From: Mesorhizobium sp. WSM2240
GTDB taxonomy: Bacteria; Pseudomonadota; Alphaproteobacteria; Rhizobiales; Rhizobiaceae
Reading direction: 5' to 3'
Length of the DNA stretch: 64,000 nucleotides
Assembly: GCF_040438645.1 (NCBI RefSeq)
Contig: NZ_CP159253.1
Coordinates: 4,702,501 to 4,766,500 of the forward strand
A program made the translations under genes and the position numbers. The notes beneath the pieces are model-generated. The model searched no databases. It worked only from the letters and a program-made list of their open reading frames with translations, and was not told the DNA's origin. This document shows positions 17,950 through 26,084 of the stretch, one piece after another (the stretch's first letter is position 1; every line of letters starts with the position of its first letter).

Positions 17950-18594
17950 TTAGCGTGAAGCCACCAGCTCCGCATGTCCGCGGAGCAGTGACATAAGGCG
18001 GTCGGCTTCCTGAGCGGCCGCCTTTTCATCCCTCTCGAGGATTGCGCCTATCAGCCGGACGTGATGTTCGGCTGACTCGCCAAGCCCGGTCTCGGCCTGA
18101 TAACGGAACCAGAACCGGCGACTGTGGGTCTGCAGCGGAGCTGCTACGCGAACGGCGAAGGGATTGTCGGCCGCCCCTGCCATTGCCTCATCGAGCGCCT
18201 TGTCGGCTTCCAGGAAACCCAGGACATCCCTCGCGGCGACGGCTTTCTGCATAGCAACGGCCGCCGCGTGAAACCGGTCCGCGGCGTCGCGCGTGACATA
18301 GCGCGCGGCCGAGCGAGCCAGCACGACTTCCACACCGCGGCGCGCATCGAGCACCCGCAGCCAGTCGGCGGGATGCAGCGGCGCAATGGCGAGCCCGGCG
18401 CGAGGACGCACCTCGACGAGCCCTTCCCAGGCCAGCCGCTGGATCGCCTCGCGGACCGGCGTCCTGCCGAGGCCGAGCCTCTCGATCAGCGCGCCCTCGG
18501 TCGCAACGCTTCCGGGTGCGAGTTCGAGCGTTACGATCATGCCTTCCAGCGCGCGGTAAGCCGTGGCGCTCGCCGATTTAATACCGGTCTCCAA
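17950..18594 (-). CDS. GntR-family (FCD) regulator of the hydroxyproline cluster
   Basis: The 214-residue protein has a GntR winged helix (GLGRTPVREAIQRLAWEGLVEVRPRAG, about residues 42-68) and a C-terminal helical FCD ligand-binding domain. It is divergent from the hydroxyproline catabolic genes and separated by 107 bp containing two ATATAT-rich palindromes. By analogy with HypR of Sinorhizobium it would repress the cluster until hydroxyproline or a derivative binds; that role is inferred from synteny. Confidence 0.88.
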   Translation of the reverse strand: METGIKSASATAYRALEGMIVTLELAPGSVATEGALIERLGLGRTPVREAIQRLAWEGLVEVRPRAGLAIAPLHPADWLRVLDARRGVEVVLARSAARYVTRDAADRFHAAAVAMQKAVAARDVLGFLEADKALDEAMAGAADNPFAVRVAAPLQTHSRRFWFRYQAETGLGESAEHHVRLIGAILERDEKAAAQEADRLMSLLRGHAELVASR

Positions 18595-18610
18595 ACCCTT
18601 CAGCCCTCAT

Positions 18611-18631
18611 TGATATATTTTTGATATATCA
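18611..18631. promoter_or_regulatory. Putative GntR operator 1
   Basis: TGATATAT (18611-18618) and ATATATCA (18624-18631) form an inverted repeat with a 5-bp spacer. It lies 17 bp upstream of the gntR start codon and shares its half-site with operator 2. Binding by the adjacent GntR protein is inferred. Confidence 0.6.
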
Positions 18632-18666
18632 CCTGCCGGAAGCGATTGACAGAGTCTTCGGCCTAG

Positions 18667-18687
18667 AGATATATCACTGATATATCT
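18667..18687. promoter_or_regulatory. Putative GntR operator 2
   Basis: AGATATATCA, a central C and TGATATATCT form a perfect 21-bp palindrome. It ends 14 bp before the deaminase start codon, where bound repressor would block transcription or its start. It contains the TGATATAT element of operator 1; the two centres are 56 bp apart. Confidence 0.75.
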
Positions 18688-18701
18688 GATGGAGAAGAGC
18701 T

Positions 18702-19595
18702 ATGTGGACCGGGGTATTCCCAGCAGTCACCACCAAATTCACCGAGGAAGACCGCCTCGACCACGCCGAGATGGAGCGCTGCTTCGCGCTGCAGATGGAG
18801 GCCGGCTGCGACGGCATCATCGTCGCGGGCTCGCTCGGCGAAGGCCCGATGCTTTCGCATGACGAGAAGCTCGAGGTGATGGCGACGGCGAAGAAGGTCG
18901 CCGGCGGAAAGCCGGTGCTGATGACCGTCAATGAGGCCGCAACGCGCGATGGCGCTACGCTTGCCAGGCGGGCGGCAAAGGCCGGCGCCGACGGCCTGAT
19001 GGTGGTGCCGAGCCCGATCTACCACACCAATCCGCAGGAAACAGTGGCGACGCTGAAGGCAGTGGCCGCAGCCGGCGGCCTGCCGGTGATGATCTACTCC
19101 AACCGCCTCGCCTACCGCGTCGACGTTACCGTTGACGTGATGGAGGAGCTCGCGTCCGATCCGCTATTCGTTGCGGTCAAGGAATCGTCCGACGACATTC
19201 GCCGCTCGACCGAGATCATCAACCGCTTCGGCGGCCGTTTCGACCTTTTCACCGGTGTGGACAATCTGGCTTTCGAGGCGCTGTCCGTCGGCGCCATCGG
19301 TTGGGTCGCCGGTCTGGTCACCGCCTTCCCGCGCGAAACCGTGGCCATTTATCAATTGATGAAGCAGGGCCGGCGGGAAGAGGCGCTGTCGATCTATCGC
19401 TGGTTCCGGCCGCTGCTCGACCTCGACGTCTCGACCTATCTGGTCCAGAACATCAAGCTTGCCGAAGTGCATGCGATCGCCACCAACGACCGCGTGCGCA
19501 TGCCGCGCCTTCCGCTCTCGGGCGAGCGCCGCGCGACCGTGGAGAAGATCGTCAAGGACGCGCTCGCCGTCCGGCCGGCGCTGCCGAGGTTTTGA
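18702..19595 (+). CDS. DapA-family lyase, probable 1-pyrroline-4-hydroxy-2-carboxylate deaminase
   Basis: The 297-residue protein is a Schiff-base aldolase-fold enzyme of the dihydrodipicolinate synthase family. The lysine that forms the imine is in VAVKESS and the partner tyrosine in MIYSNR. Family members include DapA and several sugar-acid lyases, but here it stands with an FAD amino-acid oxidoreductase and a hydroxyproline epimerase. In that context it most likely deaminates and dehydrates 1-pyrroline-4-hydroxy-2-carboxylate to 2-oxoglutarate semialdehyde (HypD/LhpC role). It is the first gene of the cluster and has the operator palindrome just upstream. Confidence 0.85.
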   Translation: MWTGVFPAVTTKFTEEDRLDHAEMERCFALQMEAGCDGIIVAGSLGEGPMLSHDEKLEVMATAKKVAGGKPVLMTVNEAATRDGATLARRAAKAGADGLMVVPSPIYHTNPQETVATLKAVAAAGGLPVMIYSNRLAYRVDVTVDVMEELASDPLFVAVKESSDDIRRSTEIINRFGGRFDLFTGVDNLAFEALSVGAIGWVAGLVTAFPRETVAIYQLMKQGRREEALSIYRWFRPLLDLDVSTYLVQNIKLAEVHAIATNDRVRMPRLPLSGERRATVEKIVKDALAVRPALPRF

Positions 19596-19664
19596 GAAAG
19601 CTGGTACTTTGTCGAACGGCATGGTCTTTGGTCGAGGCGAAGCAGCTTCACTGGTTTGGCGCTG

Positions 19665-19764
19665 CCCCTCATCCGCCTGCCGACACCTTCTCCCCGTAAG
19701 AGACGGGGAGGAGGGAGAAGCTCCAGCGCCGACGCTCCCCTCTCCCCGTTCTTTACGGGGAGGT
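19665..19764. repeat. Dispersed palindromic element within the hydroxyproline cluster
   Basis: The segment begins CCCCTCATCCGCCTGCCG, then has two hairpins: CTCCCCGT with ACGGGGAG around 19690-19710, and CTCCCCGT with ACGGGGAG around 19742-19763. Starts of this kind followed by CTCCCCGT hairpins are typical of short intergenic elements in Mesorhizobium, Agrobacterium and Brucella, as I recall them. It separates the first and second genes of the cluster and could attenuate or stabilise the mRNA between them. Confidence 0.65.
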
Positions 19765-19789
19765 TACATTTGTTCAGATCGCTCCAAGC

Positions 19790-21049
19790 ATGATGGCTGA
19801 GCCAGCGACGAAATCAGACACCATCGCCATCATCGGCGGCGGCATTATCGGCGTCTGCATTGCCGCCTATCTCGCCGAAGCCGGGCGGCGCGTCACCGTC
19901 TACGACCGCACCGGCATTTGCGAGGAGACGAGTTCGGGCAACGCCGCCGCCCTGGCATTTTCCGACGTGCTGCCGCTGGCCCATAAGGGCATGCTCGGGC
20001 AAGTCCCGAAATGGCTCATGGACCCGCTCGGGCCGCTTTCCATTCCGCCCGCTTATCTGCCGAAACTTCTGCCGTGGCTGGTGCGCTTCTGGCGCGCCGG
20101 CGCGGCGGACAGATACGAAGGCGGCCTCAAGGCGCAGGCTGCGATGATGAAGCTCGCCGAAGCCGAATGGGCCGGGCTGATGGCGCGGTCGGCGACAAAG
20201 GACATGCTGCGCGAGGACGGCTCGCTCGAACTTTATGAGAGCAAAGCCGAATTCGAGGCATCGCTGCCCGGCTGGGCAGCCCGCGACCGCTTCGGCATAG
20301 AATACCGGCATCTCAGGCAGCATGAACTTGCCGCCTTTCAGCCCGGCCTGTCGGGCCGGCTCGTCCGCGGCACCTTCGTTCCGGTCTGGAAGACCGTCGC
20401 CGATCCCAAGCTTCTCGGCAAGGCGATCTGGCGCTATGCGGAGGAGAAGGGCGCGACCTTCGTTAAAGGCGATGTCGGGCTCGTCATGCCGTCGAAAGGC
20501 GGCATCGTCGTCCAGCTTCGCGACGGCCGCACGCTGAATGCCGGCCATCTGGTGCTCGCGGCGGGCGCATGGTCGCATTTGCTGGCACGGCAGCTCGGCG
20601 ACCGCATTCCGCTGGAAACAGAGCGCGGCTACAACACCACCCTGCCGGTCGACGCATTCGACGTAAAGCGTCAGCTCATCTTTTCCGGTCAGGGTTTTGT
20701 CATCACGCCGCTCGCCACCGGTCTTCGCATCGGCGGGGCGGTCGAACTCGGCGGCCTGCGCCGCCCGCCCAACTATGCCCGCTCGAAGGCGATGCTCGAG
20801 AAAGCCAAAAAATTCCTGCCCGGGCTCGACACCCGCGGTGGGCGCGAATGGATGGGGTTCCGGCCATCGCTGCCGGATTCGCTGCCGGTGATCGGCGGAC
20901 CCAGGCACCACCGCAACGTTCACTATGCCTTCGGCCACGGTCATCTCGGCCTGACTCAGGCCGCCGCCACAGCAAGCTTGATCCGCGATCTGCTTTCGGG
21001 GCAGGCTCCGGCAATCGACCTTTCACCATTTTCCGCACAGCGATTCTGA
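19790..21049 (+). CDS. FAD-dependent D-amino-acid oxidoreductase, probable D-hydroxyproline dehydrogenase
   Basis: The 419-residue protein is a DAO-family flavoenzyme. The dinucleotide-binding motif IIGGGIIGVCIAAYLAEAG lies at residues 13-31, the strand-end acidic residue follows in VYDR, and the C-terminal FAD contact region includes HYAFGHGHLGLTQAAAT. Between a DapA-family deaminase and a hydroxyproline epimerase it would oxidise cis-4-hydroxy-D-proline to 1-pyrroline-4-hydroxy-2-carboxylate, passing electrons to the respiratory chain or oxygen. ATG 19793 is an equally possible start. It ends 9 bp before the epimerase gene. Confidence 0.85.
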   Translation: MMAEPATKSDTIAIIGGGIIGVCIAAYLAEAGRRVTVYDRTGICEETSSGNAAALAFSDVLPLAHKGMLGQVPKWLMDPLGPLSIPPAYLPKLLPWLVRFWRAGAADRYEGGLKAQAAMMKLAEAEWAGLMARSATKDMLREDGSLELYESKAEFEASLPGWAARDRFGIEYRHLRQHELAAFQPGLSGRLVRGTFVPVWKTVADPKLLGKAIWRYAEEKGATFVKGDVGLVMPSKGGIVVQLRDGRTLNAGHLVLAAGAWSHLLARQLGDRIPLETERGYNTTLPVDAFDVKRQLIFSGQGFVITPLATGLRIGGAVELGGLRRPPNYARSKAMLEKAKKFLPGLDTRGGREWMGFRPSLPDSLPVIGGPRHHRNVHYAFGHGHLGLTQAAATASLIRDLLSGQAPAIDLSPFSAQRF

Positions 21050-21058
21050 AGGCATTCA

Positions 21059-22060
21059 ATGGCGCGGCATTCATTTTTCTGCATCGACGGGCACACATGC
21101 GGTAATCCGGTGCGGCTGGTCGCCGGCGGCGGTCCGTTGCTGAAGGGCGCGACCATGATGGAGCGGCGGGCGCATTTCCTCGCCGAATACGACTGGATCC
21201 GGACCGGCCTTATGTTCGAGCCGCGCGGCCATGACGTGATGTCCGGCTCGATTCTCTACCCGCCGACGCGCGACGATTGCGACCTCGCCATCCTGTTCAT
21301 CGAAACTTCAGGCTGCCTGCCAATGTGCGGCCACGGCACCATCGGCACGGTCACAATGGCGATCGAGCACGGTCTCGTGCGACCGCGAAAACCCGGCGTG
21401 TTGCGCCTCGATACGCCTGCGGGCCTGGTGATTGCCGAGTACAAGCAGGTCGGCGAATATGTCGAGGAGGTGCGCATCACCAACGTACCGTCGTTCCTCT
21501 ACGCGGAAGGCCTCGCCGTTGAATGCCCGGTTCTCGGATCTCTCAAGGTCGATGTCGCCTATGGCGGCAATTTCTATGCGATCGTCGAGCCGCAGGAGAA
21601 TTATCGCGACATGGACGACCACTCGGCCGGCGACCTCATCGCCTGGAGCCCGGTGCTCCGCGAGCGCCTGAACGAACAATACTCCTTCGTGCATCCCGAA
21701 AATCCAAGCATCAACAGGCTGTCGCACATATTGTGGACCGGCGCGCCGAAGCATCCGGACGCGCATGCGCGCAACGCTGTGTTCTACGGCGACAAGGCCA
21801 TCGACCGCTCGCCCTGCGGCACCGGCACCTCGGCGCGCATGGCGCAGCTCCATGCCAAGGGCAGGTTGAAGGTTGGCGACGACTTCGTCCATGAATCGAT
21901 CATCGGCTCGCTGTTCAAGGGGCGGGTGGAGAGCGAAACGGAAATGGGCGGGAAAAGCGCGATCATCCCGTCGATCGGGGGCTGGGCGCGCATGACCGGA
22001 CTGAACACCATTTTCATCGACGACCGCGATCCGTTCGCGCACGGATTTGTCGTCAGATGA
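21059..22060 (+). CDS. 4-hydroxyproline 2-epimerase (proline racemase family)
   Basis: The 333-residue enzyme belongs to the proline racemase family. Both catalytic cysteines are present: Cys90 in MCGHGTIGTVT and Cys253 in RSPCGTGTSARMA. Cysteine at both positions marks true epimerases and excludes trans-3-hydroxyproline dehydratases, which have Thr at the second site. It interconverts trans-4-hydroxy-L-proline and cis-4-hydroxy-D-proline, the first step of the pathway. Its start lies 9 bp after the oxidoreductase stop codon, so the two share a transcript. Confidence 0.9.
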   Translation: MARHSFFCIDGHTCGNPVRLVAGGGPLLKGATMMERRAHFLAEYDWIRTGLMFEPRGHDVMSGSILYPPTRDDCDLAILFIETSGCLPMCGHGTIGTVTMAIEHGLVRPRKPGVLRLDTPAGLVIAEYKQVGEYVEEVRITNVPSFLYAEGLAVECPVLGSLKVDVAYGGNFYAIVEPQENYRDMDDHSAGDLIAWSPVLRERLNEQYSFVHPENPSINRLSHILWTGAPKHPDAHARNAVFYGDKAIDRSPCGTGTSARMAQLHAKGRLKVGDDFVHESIIGSLFKGRVESETEMGGKSAIIPSIGGWARMTGLNTIFIDDRDPFAHGFVVR

Positions 22061-22394
22061 GCGGCGGAAATGCCTTGCCTGCGCTTCTCCGGCCAAATGA
22101 GTCCGATACGCCGGACGCAACAAAACCTTGTATCAGGGACACACCGCACCGGATTCTTCGATTTGAGGAAAAAGAATCTCCGGATTCGTCAAAGACATTG
22201 CGTTGGGCCAATGATAGCTTGCCGCCTAGTCCAGCGACCTTGAGCCAGAAACAACGCAAGCAGTTTGGGCAGGGGCTTGAAGGGCGGACCCGCTGCAAAA
22301 TGACGTTGCAATCCGGGCTCGAAACTTTAGGACTAGGGGAAAGCAAGAAAAGGAACGCGTCCACGTGGCGACGTTCCAGGGGAGCCGTTTAAAT
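22061..22394. other. Upstream region of the liv operon
   Basis: The 334-bp stretch must carry the livH promoter. It holds an imperfect inverted repeat, CCGGATTCTT (22149-22158) with AAGAATCTCCGG (22172-22183), and four GANTC sites at 22099, 22152, 22174 and 22183. No credible gene is seen. The leader between the inverted repeat and livH is about 210 nt. Confidence 0.55.
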
Positions 22395-23297
22395 ATGGAA
22401 TATTTCGTCCAGCAGCTTGTCAACGGGCTGACGCTGGGATCGATCTATGGGCTGATCGCGATCGGCTATACGATGGTCTACGGCATCATCGGCATGATCA
22501 ATTTCGCCCATGGCGACATCTTCATGATCGGGTCGTTCGTAGCGCTGATCGTCTTCCTGGTCCTGACCGCCGTCTTCTATTCGCTGCCGGTGGTGCTGTT
22601 CCTGCTGGTCATGATGATCGTGGCGATGCTGACCACCAGCCTCTACAACTGGACGATCGAGAAGGTCGCTTACCGGCCGCTGCGCGGCTCGTTCCGGCTG
22701 GCGCCGCTGATCACGGCGATCGGCATGTCGATCGTGCTGTCGAACTTCGTGCAGGTCACCCAGGGCCCGCGCAACAAGCCGATCCCGCCGATGATCTCCA
22801 AAGTCTACAACATTTTCGGCATCTCGGTTTCGCAGAAGCAGATCGTCATCGTCGTCGTCACCATCGCGCTGCTCGCCATCTTCTGGTACCTGGTCAACAA
22901 GACGGCGCTGGGCCGCGCCCAGAGAGCCTGCGAGCAGGACCGCAAGATGGCCGCCCTGCTCGGCATCGACGTCGACCGCACCATCTCGATCACCTTCATC
23001 ATGGGCGCCTCGTTGGCGGCCGTCGCTGGCACGCTCTACCTCATGTATTACGGCGTCGTGGTGTTCTCAGACGGCTTCGTTCCGGGCGTCAAGGCGTTCA
23101 CGGCCGCGGTGCTTGGCGGCATCGGCTCCATCCCCGGCGCCGTGCTTGGCGGGCTGATGATCGGCTTCATAGAATCGATGTGGTCGGCCTATTTCTCCAT
23201 CGATTACAAAGATGTGGCGGCGTTCTCGATCCTCGCCATCGTGCTGATCTTCCTGCCGTCGGGCATTCTCGGCCGGCCCGAAGTGGAAAAGGTCTGA
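22395..23297 (+). CDS. livH: Branched-chain amino-acid ABC transporter permease LivH
   Basis: The 300-residue protein is a polytopic membrane permease of the LivH family with about eight hydrophobic segments and the early motif LVNGLTLGSIYGLIAIGYTMVYG. It forms the inner-membrane channel with LivM. The start at ATG 22395 (MEYFVQQ) follows the family; the open frame reaches 30 bp further up without similarity. It is the first of five contiguous transport genes. The uptake substrate is probably leucine, isoleucine or valine, possibly other amino acids. Confidence 0.95.
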   Translation: MEYFVQQLVNGLTLGSIYGLIAIGYTMVYGIIGMINFAHGDIFMIGSFVALIVFLVLTAVFYSLPVVLFLLVMMIVAMLTTSLYNWTIEKVAYRPLRGSFRLAPLITAIGMSIVLSNFVQVTQGPRNKPIPPMISKVYNIFGISVSQKQIVIVVVTIALLAIFWYLVNKTALGRAQRACEQDRKMAALLGIDVDRTISITFIMGASLAAVAGTLYLMYYGVVVFSDGFVPGVKAFTAAVLGGIGSIPGAVLGGLMIGFIESMWSAYFSIDYKDVAAFSILAIVLIFLPSGILGRPEVEKV

Positions 23298-23301
23298 CAT
23301 C

Positions 23302-24696
23302 ATGGTGCAAGCCGTTTCCACAAACCGCGTCGAGGCGGGAAGCCCCTTTCCTCGGGCAATCCGCGAGGCGCTCTATGCCGGCGCGATCTCCTTCGGCCTG
23401 TTCGTCCTTCTGGTCGGATTGAAGACCGACCAGAACATCCGCAACGAACTGATCATCGTCCAGCGCTGGGGCCTGCTGGCCATCGTCGTCGCGTTGACCA
23501 TGATCGGGCGCTTCCTCTATGTCGCCTTCGTCAGCCCCGCGATCGAGGAGCGCAGGCGGACGAAGGGCAAGGCCGTTCCCGTCATCGCCGCCGAGCCGAG
23601 CTATCTCCGCCGGAACCTCATCAATCTCTCCATCGTCGGGCTGTTCCTCTATCCGGTAGTGATCGTCCTGTTCTTCGGCTTCCAGGGCTCGCTGAAATGG
23701 GTCGATAATTTCGGCATCCAGATCCTGATCTATGTAATGCTCGCCTGGGGCCTGAACATCGTCGTCGGTCTCGCCGGTCTGCTCGACCTCGGTTACGTCG
23801 CCTTCTACGCCGTCGGCGCCTATTCCTACGCGCTGCTCGGGACCGAATTCGGCTGGTCGTTCTGGATCCTGCTGCCGGCCGCCGGCGCCATGGCGGCGTT
23901 CTGGGGCGTCATTCTCGGTTTTCCGGTGCTGCGCCTGCGCGGCGACTACCTCGCCATTGTGACGCTCGCCTTCGGCGAGATCATCCGCCTCGTGCTGATC
24001 AATTGGCGCGAGGTGACCAACGGCTCGGCCGGCATTTCCGGCATCCCGAAAGTCTCGTTCTTCGGTCTGATCTCGTTCAACGTGTCGGACGACAATTACA
24101 TCGCCAAAGTGTTCGACATCGCCCAATCGGGCGCCTACTACAAGATTTTCCTCTACTATCTCATCCTGTTGCTGGCGCTGCTTACCGCCTTCGTCACCAT
24201 CAGGCTGCGCCGCATGCCGGTCGGTCGGGCGTGGGAAGCCTTGCGCGAGGACGAGATCGCCTGCCGCTCGCTGGGCATCAACACCACCAACACCAAGCTC
24301 ACCGCCTTCGCCATCGGCGCCATGTTCGGAGGCTTCGCCGGCTCGTTCTTCGCCGCGCGGCAGGGCTTCGTCAGTCCCGAATCCTTCATCTTCCTGGAAT
24401 CGGCGATCATCCTGGCCATCGTCGTTCTCGGCGGCATGGGCTCGCTGCCCGGCATCGCCGTAGCGGCGTTGGTGATGATCGGCGGCACCGAGATCCTGCG
24501 CGAGATGCAATTCCTCAAGATGATATTCGGTCCTGATTTCACACCCGAACTTTACCGAATGCTGCTCTTTGGAATGGCGATGGTCATCGTCATGATATGG
24601 AAGCCGCGCGGCTTCGTCGGCAGCCGCGAACCCACGGCCTTCCTGCACAAGAGCAAGGCCGTTGCCGGTTCCTTCACCAAGGAAGGACACGGCTGA
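23302..24696 (+). CDS. livM: Branched-chain amino-acid ABC transporter permease LivM
   Basis: The 464-residue protein has a roughly 110-residue N-terminal extension with extra hydrophobic segments, then the LivM core (WGLNIVVGLAGLLDLGYVAFYAVGAYSYAL and GRAWEALREDEIACRSLGI, the loop that contacts the ATPases). Long LivM forms are normal in alphaproteobacteria. It starts 4 bp after livH, and its TGA overlaps the ATG of livG, so translation is coupled. Confidence 0.95.
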   Translation: MVQAVSTNRVEAGSPFPRAIREALYAGAISFGLFVLLVGLKTDQNIRNELIIVQRWGLLAIVVALTMIGRFLYVAFVSPAIEERRRTKGKAVPVIAAEPSYLRRNLINLSIVGLFLYPVVIVLFFGFQGSLKWVDNFGIQILIYVMLAWGLNIVVGLAGLLDLGYVAFYAVGAYSYALLGTEFGWSFWILLPAAGAMAAFWGVILGFPVLRLRGDYLAIVTLAFGEIIRLVLINWREVTNGSAGISGIPKVSFFGLISFNVSDDNYIAKVFDIAQSGAYYKIFLYYLILLLALLTAFVTIRLRRMPVGRAWEALREDEIACRSLGINTTNTKLTAFAIGAMFGGFAGSFFAARQGFVSPESFIFLESAIILAIVVLGGMGSLPGIAVAALVMIGGTEILREMQFLKMIFGPDFTPELYRMLLFGMAMVIVMIWKPRGFVGSREPTAFLHKSKAVAGSFTKEGHG

Positions 24697-26084
24697 TGAA
24701 TTCGGAACCGTCCATGAACACTTCGATTCTTGCGGTCGAGCATTTGTCGATGAAATTCGGCGGGTTGGTCGCGATCGGCGACCTGTCCTTCGAGGCTCGG
24801 CGCGGCGACATCACCGCGCTGATCGGCCCCAACGGGGCCGGAAAGACCACGGTCTTCAACTGCATCACCGGCTTCTACAAGCCGACCGAAGGCATGATCC
24901 GGCTGGCCGGCAGGAGCGGCCAGCAATTCCTGCTCGAACGCATGCCCGGCCACGAGATCACGGCCAAGGCCAAGGTGGCGCGCACGTTCCAGAACATCCG
25001 CCTGTTTTCGGGCATGACGCTTCTGGAGAACCTGCTGGTGGCGCAGCACAATAAATTGATGCTGGCATCAGGCTATACGGTGCTCGGCCTATTGGGCTTC
25101 AGCGGCTACCGCCGGGCGTCGGCCGAATCCATCGAAGTTGCCAAATTTTGGCTGGAAAAGGCCAATCTCATCGACCGCGCCGACGATCCCGCCGGCGACC
25201 TGCCCTATGGTGCGCAGCGGCGTCTGGAGATCGCCCGCGCAATGTGCACCGGCCCGGAGCTTCTGTGCCTGGACGAGCCGGCAGCCGGCCTCAACCCGAG
25301 GGAATCGCATGCACTCAACGCGCTGCTGATGGACATCAAGGACACCACCGGCACGTCGATCCTTTTGATCGAGCACGACATGTCGGTGGTCATGCAGATT
25401 TCCGACCACGTGGTCGTGCTCGAATACGGCCGCAAAATTTCCGACGGCAATCCCGATTTCGTGAAAAGCGACCCTCGCGTCATTGCCGCCTATCTCGGCG
25501 TCGAGGACGAGGAAGTCGAGGAGGTGCTGATCGAGGTCGGCGACGAGCAGGTCATCGAGCAGTTCGACGCCGAGCCGGACAGGGAACACGGCCCGGCGGA
25601 TTCGTCTTCGATGATGGCCGGCGCGGTATCAGACACGATCGGCCACAGCGACGATCAAGGCGAACGCATCACCGTCTCCAAACGCGCGTCCAAGGCGCAG
25701 CAGGTGGACGATCGCGAAGCGCGCGCCAAGGCAAAAGCCGCGGCCGCAAAGCCAGCAGCCGCCAAGGCGAAACCGTCGGCTCCTAAAACCAGGACCGTCG
25801 CCAACACGCTCCCCGCGCCGCGCGGCGGCGTCGCCGACAGGCTGGTGCTGATCAAGGGCATCGGCCCCGTGAACGAAAAGAAGCTCAACGAACACGGCAT
25901 CTTCCATTTCGACCAGATCGCGGCATGGAAGAAGGCCGACATAGAAGCTGTCGAAGCCTATCTGGCCTTTGACGGACGCATAGCACGCGAGGATTGGGTC
26001 GGCCAGGCCAGGAAGCTTGCCCGGACCGCCGCCAAACCCGCAGCCGCCAAGCCTGCAACCGGAAAGCGCGGAGAAAGTCGCTAA
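24696..26084 (+). CDS. livG: LivG ATP-binding protein fused to a C-terminal helix-hairpin-helix domain
   Basis: The protein is 462 residues, against about 255-290 for ordinary LivG. Residues 1 to about 265 form the ATPase: Walker A GPNGAGKTT, a signature-like LPYGAQRRLEIARAM and Walker B LLCLDEPAAGLNP. An acidic segment follows, then a Lys/Ala-rich linker, then a domain from about residue 382 with LIKGIGPVNEKKLNEHGIFHFDQIA, a helix-hairpin-helix module. In alphaproteobacteria this module is also fused to NuoE and ribosomal L21, as I recall. ATG 24696 overlaps the livM stop; ATG 24714 is an alternative start. The module's role in a transporter ATPase is unknown. Confidence 0.93.
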   Translation: MNSEPSMNTSILAVEHLSMKFGGLVAIGDLSFEARRGDITALIGPNGAGKTTVFNCITGFYKPTEGMIRLAGRSGQQFLLERMPGHEITAKAKVARTFQNIRLFSGMTLLENLLVAQHNKLMLASGYTVLGLLGFSGYRRASAESIEVAKFWLEKANLIDRADDPAGDLPYGAQRRLEIARAMCTGPELLCLDEPAAGLNPRESHALNALLMDIKDTTGTSILLIEHDMSVVMQISDHVVVLEYGRKISDGNPDFVKSDPRVIAAYLGVEDEEVEEVLIEVGDEQVIEQFDAEPDREHGPADSSSMMAGAVSDTIGHSDDQGERITVSKRASKAQQVDDREARAKAKAAAAKPAAAKAKPSAPKTRTVANTLPAPRGGVADRLVLIKGIGPVNEKKLNEHGIFHFDQIAAWKKADIEAVEAYLAFDGRIAREDWVGQARKLARTAAKPAAAKPATGKRGESR

